Assembly: GCA_910578585.1 (NCBI GenBank)
Contig: CAJTRG010000003.1
Coordinates: 112,396-176,395 of the forward strand
Reading direction: 5' to 3'
Source: an uncultured Mailhella sp.
Lineage (GTDB): Bacteria; Desulfobacterota; Desulfovibrionia; Desulfovibrionales; Desulfovibrionaceae
Length of the DNA stretch: 64,000 nt
Part shown: piece by piece, positions 25,469 through 32,601 of the stretch
Layout: every line of letters begins with the position of its first letter
How positions within the stretch are numbered: the stretch's first letter is position 1
The notes under the pieces: model-generated
Told to the model about the DNA's origin: nothing
The model's input: the letters and a program-made list of their open reading frames with translations, nothing else
The model's database searches: none
Position numbers and translations under genes: made by a program

Positions 25469-27136
25469 ATGAAAATTGCAATAGTTGGTACATCAAATTC
25501 AATTCTGGCAAATGGTTATGCTTCGCTTTATGAAGCCATTGAATACCCGAACCAGGTGGATAATTTTTCCATTGGCGCAACCATTTGCCAATATATTCCC
25601 TTTGCCCTTGAAAAATATAGTATTTTGCAAAAATATGATTTTTTGATTACCGACAGCTGCCCCAACGACAGCGACTGCTATTTTTGCAAGCAGCGCTCAG
25701 CAGACTGGTTTTACAATGAACTCTATACAATTTTTTCAAACATAAAAGAAACACAAATCAAACACTTGCACCTTATTTTCCCCTATGCCCGCACAAATAT
25801 TCTGCAAAAAATCCATGTACAGATATGCGAAGAACTGGCAATTCCGTACCTTGACCTTGGCACACTATTAAGCCCCTCTGCCGAGCAGACAGAACAAGAT
25901 CTCATGCAGGATATCCACCATGTTTCTCCCTTTTTTGCCAAGCAAATTGCCTGGCTTATCAAGCAAAAAAAAGAAAAAATTTTTGCTGCACAAGACACAA
26001 AATCAGCACCTCTCTATAAAACAAAAGAATATATTTTTTATGATTTAACCAAAAAATTTCAAAAAGAGTACCCGATTATCACTCGTGCCAGTTCCCATAT
26101 CTCCGAGCAATTTATTCAATTAGAAGCGCCTCAGGAACTGACACTTACCAATCTTCCTGCTCTTAATTTGGAAGGTCTTTATTTTTACACCAATAAGGAA
26201 GCGGGCTTTTTCAACCTGACTTCACAAAATTCCTGCAATAATTATTCATTGTATTTTCCCACAGCTGATTATATCTTTTATCAGCCCATTCCCCAAAATA
26301 CGTTTGCAATTGATGATTTTCTAAAAATTCAAGCAGGGTATACTAAAAAGGCAAGGGCTTTTCTTATGGAAAACAATCCTGAGCCTCCTCATAAAGATAG
26401 CAGCACACTGATGCTCAATTCCCTGCTCCTCTCAAAAGAACTTCGCCCTGTGCAGGCATGGAAAGAAGAAACTTTTCCTGCTCGAAGTGAAGATAAACAA
26501 TGTTTTGAACCTATCCATAACACTCTTTTATTACTTGCGCAAAATAAAGAAATCACCACGCCCATCTCCCCGGAAATTCTCTTAATAGGCGCTTCCCTCT
26601 ATCCCAAAAATACATGGCTTAGAAAAGAATTGATGCTTGCTGTCAAAAAGACGGAAAATCCCTATTATTGCTATTATTTTGTGCAATATTATCTTATGCC
26701 CAGAAGAAAATACAATATGGCCATTAAACTTCTGGAAAAAGCCATAGAAAGAAAAAGTCACATTCCTTTTATACAAGTACTTGTTTCTTGTTATTTGGAG
26801 AAAAAGTTATTTGCAAAGGCACTTGCCCTCATCACCAAAAAAATGCCTGCACAGCACATCATCACCTATAGACTTTTCTGTGAACTTGCTGTTGCCATGC
26901 AAAATGAAGAACTCTTTTTCCAGAGCGCCCAAAAAATTCTTGCCTGCAACACCCATATTAATTATTTGCTGTTTCTTGCTTCCTCCTGCATAAAATTCAA
27001 CGCATTGCAGGAAGCGATCAAACTGCTCAATACTGCTTTCGAGGAACAAAGAAATTTCCGCCCGGATAATATGCAGGAAAATATGGATAAAATTAACAAG
27101 CTGACCCAGGAAATTCAAAAACAAAGTCAAACATAA
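25469..27136 (+). CDS. SGNH-hydrolase-like protein with TPR-like C-terminus, paralogue 4 of 4
   Basis: The last copy has GTSNS (Ser9), SIGATIC, DSCPND (Asn66) and QDIHH (Asp148, His151), so the SGNH-type residues are present. The middle domain has LTNLPALNLEGLYFY and IFYQPI where other copies have HFRPI. The helical C-terminus includes LMPRRKYNMAIKLL, CYLEKKLFAKALALI and CIKFNALQEAIKLL. It has 555 residues and starts 4 nt after copy 3 with no clear ribosome site, again suggesting coupling. The gene ends near a hairpin at 27134-27163 whose minus-strand reading is the better terminator. Function is unknown. Confidence 0.72.
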   Translation: MKIAIVGTSNSILANGYASLYEAIEYPNQVDNFSIGATICQYIPFALEKYSILQKYDFLITDSCPNDSDCYFCKQRSADWFYNELYTIFSNIKETQIKHLHLIFPYARTNILQKIHVQICEELAIPYLDLGTLLSPSAEQTEQDLMQDIHHVSPFFAKQIAWLIKQKKEKIFAAQDTKSAPLYKTKEYIFYDLTKKFQKEYPIITRASSHISEQFIQLEAPQELTLTNLPALNLEGLYFYTNKEAGFFNLTSQNSCNNYSLYFPTADYIFYQPIPQNTFAIDDFLKIQAGYTKKARAFLMENNPEPPHKDSSTLMLNSLLLSKELRPVQAWKEETFPARSEDKQCFEPIHNTLLLLAQNKEITTPISPEILLIGASLYPKNTWLRKELMLAVKKTENPYYCYYFVQYYLMPRRKYNMAIKLLEKAIERKSHIPFIQVLVSCYLEKKLFAKALALITKKMPAQHIITYRLFCELAVAMQNEELFFQSAQKILACNTHINYLLFLASSCIKFNALQEAIKLLNTAFEEQRNFRPDNMQENMDKINKLTQEIQKQSQT

Positions 27137-27163
27137 AAAAACAGGCTGTATCATACAACCCGT
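27134..27163 (-). terminator. Convergent intrinsic terminator
   Basis: A stem spans 27141-27163 (ACAGGCTGTA with TACAACCCGT, including wobble pairs). Read on the minus strand it is followed by seven T. It ends the methyltransferase/glmS transcript and lies against the stop of the fourth SGNH-like gene; it may also slow plus-strand transcription. Confidence 0.6.
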
Positions 27164-27190
27164 TTATATTATAAAATAAAATTTTCCTTT

Positions 27191-27251
27191 TATGGGGGAA
27201 ATGATTTCCCCCATACCCCCACATTGCTTGTTTTTATTCCATAAAAACAAG
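27191..27251. repeat. Palindromic intergenic pair, related to copies A and B
   Basis: A perfect 12-bp palindrome, TATGGGGGAAAT (27191-27202) and ATTTCCCCCATA (27204-27215), is followed by an 11-bp hairpin, CTTGTTTTTAT (27227-27237) and ATAAAAACAAG (27241-27251), loop TCC. The G5AAAT block matches the palindrome after ftsZ, and the TTGTTTTTAT arm matches the tail of copies A and B. It lies between convergent genes. Confidence 0.55.
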
Positions 27252-27340
27252 AAGTTATGTAAAAGGATAAAACGTTTGTTCAATAAATTTATAAAATTTA
27301 GTTATTCATCAACCTGATACTAGAACAGAGCGTAAAATTT

Positions 27341-28192
27341 TTATTTCACTATTTGCGCGTGTTCGCGAAAAACAATTTGTTCGCCCTCAAAACGCTTTTT
27401 CATAACCTCAATGGCTGCCGGATTTTTGTCAATCAAATAACAATCGCGTCCAAGCTCAAGCGCAGCTTTGCCAAAGGATCCGCTGCCCGCAAAAAAGTCC
27501 ATCACCACAGAATCCTCATTGCTGTGCACATTGATAATACGGCGCATAATTTTGAGGGGTTTCTGGGTTGCATAGCCGGTCTTTTCCTTGCTGTTGGGGC
27601 TGACAATGGTTTGCCACCAGACATCTGTCGGCGTCTTGCCGCGGGCTGCCTTTTCCTTTCCCACCAAAGAGGGAGCAAGATACGGAATTCTATCTATCGC
27701 ATCGTAATGATAAATATATTTTTTGGGATTTTTCGCATACCAAAAAATACTGTCGTGCTTGGCTGACCAGCGTTTTTTGCTTCTGGCACCATAATCATAG
27801 GACCAGATAATTTCATTCATAAAAGAATCACGCCCAAAAATATAATCCAAAAGCAATTTACAATAATGGGCTTCGCGATAATCAATATGGAATAAAATAC
27901 TGCCGTTGGCAGACAAAATGCGGTGAGCCTCCACCAGACGGGGTTCTAAAAAACCTAAATAATCATCAAAAATATCAGCATAGCCAAGAGTGCCCAGTTT
28001 AATGGTTTTGTAGCGGCGTCCCTGATAGCCAACCCTGTCCCCTTCGGAACTTGCAATGGTCTTTATTTGAGTGCGTTCCTGCGTTCTGCCCGTATTAAAA
28101 GGAGGGTCAATATAAATTAAATCCACAGACTCAGAAGCGAGCTCTGGTAAAAAACTCATATTATCGCCAAAACAAAGATTTAATATAGCCAT
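27341..28192 (-). CDS. Orphan adenine-specific DNA methyltransferase (beta-class order)
   Basis: This is a predicted N6-adenine DNA methyltransferase. The catalytic motif DPPFNTG is near the N-terminus (residues 29-35) and the SAM motif FFAGSGSFGKAAL is near the C-terminus (from about 233), with the target-recognition region between. That order defines the beta class, which includes CcrM-type solitary enzymes. I start it at the ATG complementary to 28190-28192, preceded by GAGGAAAG; a TTG 39 nt earlier would overlap glmS. It has 283 residues. No restriction endonuclease or specificity gene is adjacent, so it looks solitary. It follows glmS after 31 nt on the same strand. The target site is unknown. 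Confidence 0.85.
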   Translation of the reverse strand: MAILNLCFGDNMSFLPELASESVDLIYIDPPFNTGRTQERTQIKTIASSEGDRVGYQGRRYKTIKLGTLGYADIFDDYLGFLEPRLVEAHRILSANGSILFHIDYREAHYCKLLLDYIFGRDSFMNEIIWSYDYGARSKKRWSAKHDSIFWYAKNPKKYIYHYDAIDRIPYLAPSLVGKEKAARGKTPTDVWWQTIVSPNSKEKTGYATQKPLKIMRRIINVHSNEDSVVMDFFAGSGSFGKAALELGRDCYLIDKNPAAIEVMKKRFEGEQIVFREHAQIVK

Positions 28193-28223
28193 GCTTTCCT
28201 CAAAAATCCCCAATAATTCCCGC

Positions 28224-30110
28224 TTATTCAACGGTCACGCTCTTTGCCAGGTTACGCGGCTGGTCAACGTCTTTTCCTAAATAATCCGCCATTTCATAAC
28301 TGAATAACTGCATAGCCGGCAAGGCAATAAATTCAGGCAATTTTGTCTTTGGGATATACCATAAATCTTCATTTTCAAGAGTTGTTCCCTCTTGCAAAAG
28401 GGAAATCACGCGTCCCTGCCGTGATTTGATTTCTTGTATTCCTGACCGCACTTTGCTGAAATTTTCATCATCAAAAGCAAGAGCAAAAGTTGGAAAATCA
28501 GGGTCAATCAGCGCAATGGGCCCGTGTTTGATTTCACCAGTGGCATAGCCTTCTGCATGGATATAGGAAAGCTCTTTTAGTTTCAGCGCCCCTTCTAAAG
28601 CAAGAGAATAGGCAATGCCACGTCCAAGATAGAAAAAACTTTTGGCAAAGGCATATTGAAAGGCAAATTCTTTTGCTTTATCACGCATCTTTGGGAGCGC
28701 ATTTTCCAAAATTTCCGGCAATGCTTTGAGTTCCCGCAAAACTTCCCTGACAGGGCAGGCAAGTTTCTTTCTTTGCCCATAATAAAGAGCAAGCAAAAGC
28801 AGCACCACCATTTGGCTGAGCATTGCTTTTGTAGAGGCGACACTGATTTCCGGACCTGCCTGTGTATAAAGGGAGACTGTTGCTTCCCGCGCCACAGAAG
28901 AACCAAGCACATTACAAATGCCAAGCACAGGATAGTCCTTTTCTCTGCATAAACGAAGAGCCCCAAGCGTATCAGCGGTTTCGCCTGATTGGCTGATCAC
29001 CACAACCAATTCATTCTTATTCAAAATAGGCTTTCTGTAGCGAAATTCTGACGCAATTTCAACGGTCACAGGAATTTCTGCAAATTGTTCCAAATAATAT
29101 TGTGACCACAAACCTGCATTATAACTTGTTCCGCAGGCAATAATGCGGATACTGTCAGGCACAGCGAGTGTATCAAGTTCCGGCAGGCACACCATATCAT
29201 CCTGTAGTCTGCCCACAAGACAATCCTGCAGAACACGCGGCTGTTCCATAATTTCCTTGAGCATGAAATGTTTATAGCCGTCTTTGGCAGCGCCCTGCAA
29301 ATCCCAGGGAATATGGTGCACAGTCTTGGCAATCTCTTCCCCGACATAAATATTTTTTACAGCATAGGAAGAAGCTGAAAGCACAACATATTCATTATCA
29401 TCAAGGAAAACAACATCACGGGTATACGGCAAAAAGGCAGGCACGTCAGATGCAATAAAATATTCACCGATACCAATGCCAAGAAGTAAAGGAGCAGACA
29501 AGCGCGCCGCTAAAAGATGTTGAGGAATAAGAGGGGAGAGCAAAACAACGGCATAGGCACCATGAGCTCTTTTCAGCGCATTTCTGAAAGCTTCTTCCAT
29601 ATAGGGCAAATATTGCAGAGAATTTTGGGAAATGCTTTCCAATTCAGCCTGCATTTGTTCATATTTTTTGGAAAATTTTGCTGCAAAAAGAGCATCCAGT
29701 TCATCAGAAATAAGATTGGCTAAAACTTCTGTATCAGTATCAGAATAAAAAACATAGCCTTTTTGCAAAAGCTCGTCTTTGAGTTCCTGGAAATTTTCAA
29801 TAATTCCATTATGAACAATGGCCAAGGCATTATTATTGCTCTTGTGCGGATGAGAATTTCGCTCCACAGGAAGTCCGTGTGTAGCCCAGCGTGTATGCCC
29901 GATACTGATAGGAGCAAAGGTATTTGCTGTTTTTGCAACTTTTTCTTCTAAATTACACAGTTTTCCCTCAGAACGGATAACTTCCAATTTATTGAGCTGC
30001 AAAAAGGCAAGTCCCGCTGAATCATAACCGCGATATTCCAAACGTTTCAAGCCCTCTAAGACAAGAGGCACAGCAGGTCTATGTCCGCAATAACCAATAA
30101 TTCCACACAT
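28224..30110 (-). CDS. glmS: Glutamine--fructose-6-phosphate aminotransferase GlmS
   Basis: GlmS makes glucosamine-6-phosphate, the entry step to UDP-GlcNAc for peptidoglycan and LPS. The N-terminal amidotransferase begins MCGIIGYCG with catalytic Cys2 and includes HTRWATHG and HNGIIENF. Two SIS domains follow (ACGTSYNAGLWSQYYLE; SQSGETADTLGALR; LGRGIAYSLALEGALKLKE, then EGYATGEIKHGPIALID). The C-terminus PRNLAKSVTVE is the canonical end. It has 628 residues, a little longer than the E. coli enzyme, with extra sequence around 140-175 in the amidotransferase part. The start follows AAGGAG. No glmS ribozyme-like element was seen in the 115-nt leader. Confidence 0.96.
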   Translation of the reverse strand: MCGIIGYCGHRPAVPLVLEGLKRLEYRGYDSAGLAFLQLNKLEVIRSEGKLCNLEEKVAKTANTFAPISIGHTRWATHGLPVERNSHPHKSNNNALAIVHNGIIENFQELKDELLQKGYVFYSDTDTEVLANLISDELDALFAAKFSKKYEQMQAELESISQNSLQYLPYMEEAFRNALKRAHGAYAVVLLSPLIPQHLLAARLSAPLLLGIGIGEYFIASDVPAFLPYTRDVVFLDDNEYVVLSASSYAVKNIYVGEEIAKTVHHIPWDLQGAAKDGYKHFMLKEIMEQPRVLQDCLVGRLQDDMVCLPELDTLAVPDSIRIIACGTSYNAGLWSQYYLEQFAEIPVTVEIASEFRYRKPILNKNELVVVISQSGETADTLGALRLCREKDYPVLGICNVLGSSVAREATVSLYTQAGPEISVASTKAMLSQMVVLLLLALYYGQRKKLACPVREVLRELKALPEILENALPKMRDKAKEFAFQYAFAKSFFYLGRGIAYSLALEGALKLKELSYIHAEGYATGEIKHGPIALIDPDFPTFALAFDDENFSKVRSGIQEIKSRQGRVISLLQEGTTLENEDLWYIPKTKLPEFIALPAMQLFSYEMADYLGKDVDQPRNLAKSVTVE

Positions 30111-30163
30111 ACTTTGCTCCTTACAGGCACAACTTAACCTTTTTCTCCAAAAAAGGCAATTAA

Positions 30164-30192
30164 AATATTCAGTTTTAAGAACAAGTTATCAA
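30164..30192 (-). promoter_or_regulatory. Candidate sigma-70 promoter for glmS
   Basis: On the minus strand TTGATA (complement of 30187-30192) is 17 nt from AATATT (complement of 30164-30169), about 55 nt upstream of the glmS start codon. It is a moderate match in AT-rich DNA. Confidence 0.35.
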
Positions 30193-30225
30193 ATTTTCTG
30201 CAAGTATCTTAATTTTATTAATATG

Positions 30226-30879
30226 TTAATAGATATAAATTTTTGTTTCTTTATCGATAAAAGTTAACAAATACTCAATCACAGAACGCGGCAGGGCAAC
30301 GCTTCCCTCAGTGGGCTGGCCGTTGCTGCAGTGCACAAAAAATGCTGAACCAATATAGGGCTGCGGATGGGTAATATTATAATCCACAACAAAAGCATAG
30401 GCATAGCGAATAGGACGTTTATCCAAATCAATTTGAGAATTCCAATCAACAAAAACAGTATTATTGCGCACAAAACGATTATAATATTTTGATTGGGGGT
30501 CTGTTACCCAAACATCACCTTTTTTAATTTGATAATAGGGCAATAAGCAGTCAGGTTTGTCCTGTATGCCAATGGTAATAACAAAATCATAAATGCCTTT
30601 GGGAGTTGCTTTATCTCCTTGTATTTTATTTGTTCTTGCCCCGTTTGCGCCAATTTCAGCCGGAGTTTCCTTGAGGCAAATCCATGAATTATTAAAACGT
30701 TTCAAAATATAGGCACGAGCTTTTGGCAAAGTTGTGTCAACAACAATTAGTTTAGAAACATTGGAAATTGTATTTAATTGAAATTTTTCAATAAGTTCAC
30801 TGGAAAAAGTGTCTTCAGCATGGGCTGAAAAATGCACAAAGCAAAACAATAAACAGAATATGGTTAATATTTTTTTCAT
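30226..30879 (-). CDS. Secreted L,D-transpeptidase (YkuD)-fold protein with catalytic Cys replaced by Ser
   Basis: The 217-residue protein has a clear Sec signal peptide (MKKILTIFCLL..., probable cut after AHA at about residue 21) and a YkuD-type domain: GDKATPKGIYDF (88-99) is the entry strand, and GSAFFVHCSNGQPTEGSVALP (178-197, given as key parts) is the active-site loop. In L,D-transpeptidases of this type the loop has His then TxGC; here His183 and Thr190 are present but the nucleophile position is Ser193 (codon AGC). It could be an inactive or repurposed wall-binding protein. It lies upstream of glmS on the same strand with 115 nt between. The fold call is good, the activity unlikely to be standard. 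Confidence 0.78.
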   Translation of the reverse strand: MKKILTIFCLLFCFVHFSAHAEDTFSSELIEKFQLNTISNVSKLIVVDTTLPKARAYILKRFNNSWICLKETPAEIGANGARTNKIQGDKATPKGIYDFVITIGIQDKPDCLLPYYQIKKGDVWVTDPQSKYYNRFVRNNTVFVDWNSQIDLDKRPIRYAYAFVVDYNITHPQPYIGSAFFVHCSNGQPTEGSVALPRSVIEYLLTFIDKETKIYIY

Positions 30880-31082
30880 ATAATCCTCACAAATAGATAG
30901 ACATTTCTTTCATAAAATCCTTAAAAAATCAAGTAAATCCTTTTTCCAGGGCAAATAACAGTATTTTTAAAATTAAAAAATTCCCAGCAAGAATTAATGC
31001 TTGCGCTTTTCCTTTTTATGTGTTACTTTTTATAAAATCGTAACACAAATAGTAAGCAATCTGTATAAGATTATGGAAAGGG

Positions 31083-31106
31083 AAAAAGGGAGCATATGCT
31101 CCCTTT
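31083..31106 (-). terminator. Intrinsic terminator of the radical SAM gene
   Basis: The perfect palindrome AAAGGGAGCAT/ATGCTCCCTTT (31085-31106) is followed on the minus strand by T residues. It lies 24 nt after the radical SAM stop codon. Confidence 0.8.
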
Positions 31107-31129
31107 AATTTTATAATCAAGTTATTTTA

Positions 31130-32398
31130 TTATATATCTGTACAAATTTTAGGGTTGAAATAGCCAAACTGCAAATGCGGGCAACTGGTTAATAAACGCC
31201 TGGTGAAGTTTGCAAGACCAATACAAGGTCCGAGTTCAATCCCGTTCAGCAAATTCAAATACATTTCCGGATCAATATTCAAATTCCGTAATTGAATAAA
31301 ATCAACATGATAGGCATTCACAAGTTCTATGAGCGCTTCCACTTCTTTCTCGCAGTCTGTTACCCCTGGGAAGAAAAGCAAATTCAAAGATACAAAAAGT
31401 CCATGTTCCTTTGCAATTTGAATGGATTCGCGCACATCACTGAAATGATAATTGGTCGGCCGATAATATTTATTATACACTTCTTCCCGCGCACTGTTCA
31501 TGCTCACCCGCAGGGAATTGAGCCCAGCCAGCGCAAGTTCCTTGATCCATTTGGGCATTGAGGAATTTGAATTTAAATTCACTGTGCCAATGCCACCTTT
31601 TTCGCGGAACAACTTGACAGCTTCCACCAGCAATGCCCCTTGTGTCAAAGGCTCGCCTTCACAGCCCTGCCCAAAGGAATAAATAGGATTGGCCTCATGC
31701 TGCTGATGATAAAACATTACTTCCACAATTTCCTCAGCAGTAGGCGTAAAACTCATCCTGTCCTGTGGTGCCTGACAAATGCTTGAATCAGCATCCTGAT
31801 GAGAAATACAGCCAATGCAGCGAGCATTGCAGGCCCGTGATGTGGGAAGCGGCGCTTCATAACGGCCAAGCACTAAATTCTTCGCCGCAGGACAGCCATA
31901 ACGCAGCACGCAGTTATTCATAATATGCTGCATGAGTCTGTTTTTGGGAAATTCTTTGATAATGGCTCTAGCTTTTTTCTCGATTTTTTTAGGAGAAATG
32001 CCCTCAAAAACCTGACGTTGATCCTTATCCACCTGCATGGCACAGACATAGAAATCATCCCCAATCACGCCAAGCGCCCCATAGGCAAATAAAGGAAGCG
32101 TGGGCGCATTTTCTTCTGTCACATAGACAGGGTGTCCGGAAATAGTGTAGCCCGGAGCAATAAACGCTGCCACAGCCAGTTCTTCCAATTCTTCCACTTC
32201 ACCAGTTTTTTTATTCAGCCCCACAGCCCGTCTGCCAGGCAAAAGGAAGAACTCACTTTCATGGGGCAAGGGAATAAGCTCATCAGGACGAGGCAAAGCC
32301 CACTCCTCCCCGCGCCGGCAAAGCATATAATATTCATCATCTGATGCAATTTCACCATTTTCAAAGGCAAAGACAAGGTCAGGATGTTTTTGTTTCAT
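31130..32398 (-). CDS. Radical SAM protein of unknown function
   Basis: The radical SAM iron-sulfur motif CNARCIGC (Cys190, Cys194, Cys197, spacing CX3CX2C) is in the middle of a 422-residue protein. It is followed by a GQGCEGEPL segment (the GGE-like motif), NLNSNSS and RVSMNSAREEVYN, which fit the TIM-barrel core. About 180 N-terminal residues form an uncharacterised domain rich in acidic and Pro residues, with IISGHP-like and AYGALGVIGDDFYV strands. The barrel resembles SPASM-less members acting on small molecules or peptides, but I cannot assign a substrate. The start follows AAAGGAC. It stands alone on the minus strand with its own terminator. Confidence 0.82.
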   Translation of the reverse strand: MKQKHPDLVFAFENGEIASDDEYYMLCRRGEEWALPRPDELIPLPHESEFFLLPGRRAVGLNKKTGEVEELEELAVAAFIAPGYTISGHPVYVTEENAPTLPLFAYGALGVIGDDFYVCAMQVDKDQRQVFEGISPKKIEKKARAIIKEFPKNRLMQHIMNNCVLRYGCPAAKNLVLGRYEAPLPTSRACNARCIGCISHQDADSSICQAPQDRMSFTPTAEEIVEVMFYHQQHEANPIYSFGQGCEGEPLTQGALLVEAVKLFREKGGIGTVNLNSNSSMPKWIKELALAGLNSLRVSMNSAREEVYNKYYRPTNYHFSDVRESIQIAKEHGLFVSLNLLFFPGVTDCEKEVEALIELVNAYHVDFIQLRNLNIDPEMYLNLLNGIELGPCIGLANFTRRLLTSCPHLQFGYFNPKICTDI

Positions 32399-32537
32399 AC
32401 AAAGTCCTTTACAAAAGTTAAAAAATTATCCCTTATTCACACCAAAGCGTCAAGAAAAACATATAAAAAATATAATATTTTTATCCTGTTATTTCAAACT
32501 ATTACACTATTAACACTATTTTTAACGAAAAAGGTAT

Positions 32538-32566
32538 TTGCCAAATATAAAATCATGTCTTATTTT
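32538..32566 (+). promoter_or_regulatory. Candidate sigma-70 promoter for secA
   Basis: TTGCCA (32538-32543) and TATTTT (32561-32566) are 17 nt apart and end 35 nt before the secA start codon, which has a GGAG ribosome site. Confidence 0.45.
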
Positions 32567-32601
32567 TAATTATTCACGATATTAGTTTCACTGGAGCAAA
32601 T

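Noticed and set aside
30111..30225. Possible glmS ribozyme or riboswitch in the glmS leader
   Set aside because: The leader is only 115 nt and AT-rich, and I see no conserved ribozyme core; only a short CCTTTTT/AAAAAGG hairpin is visible.
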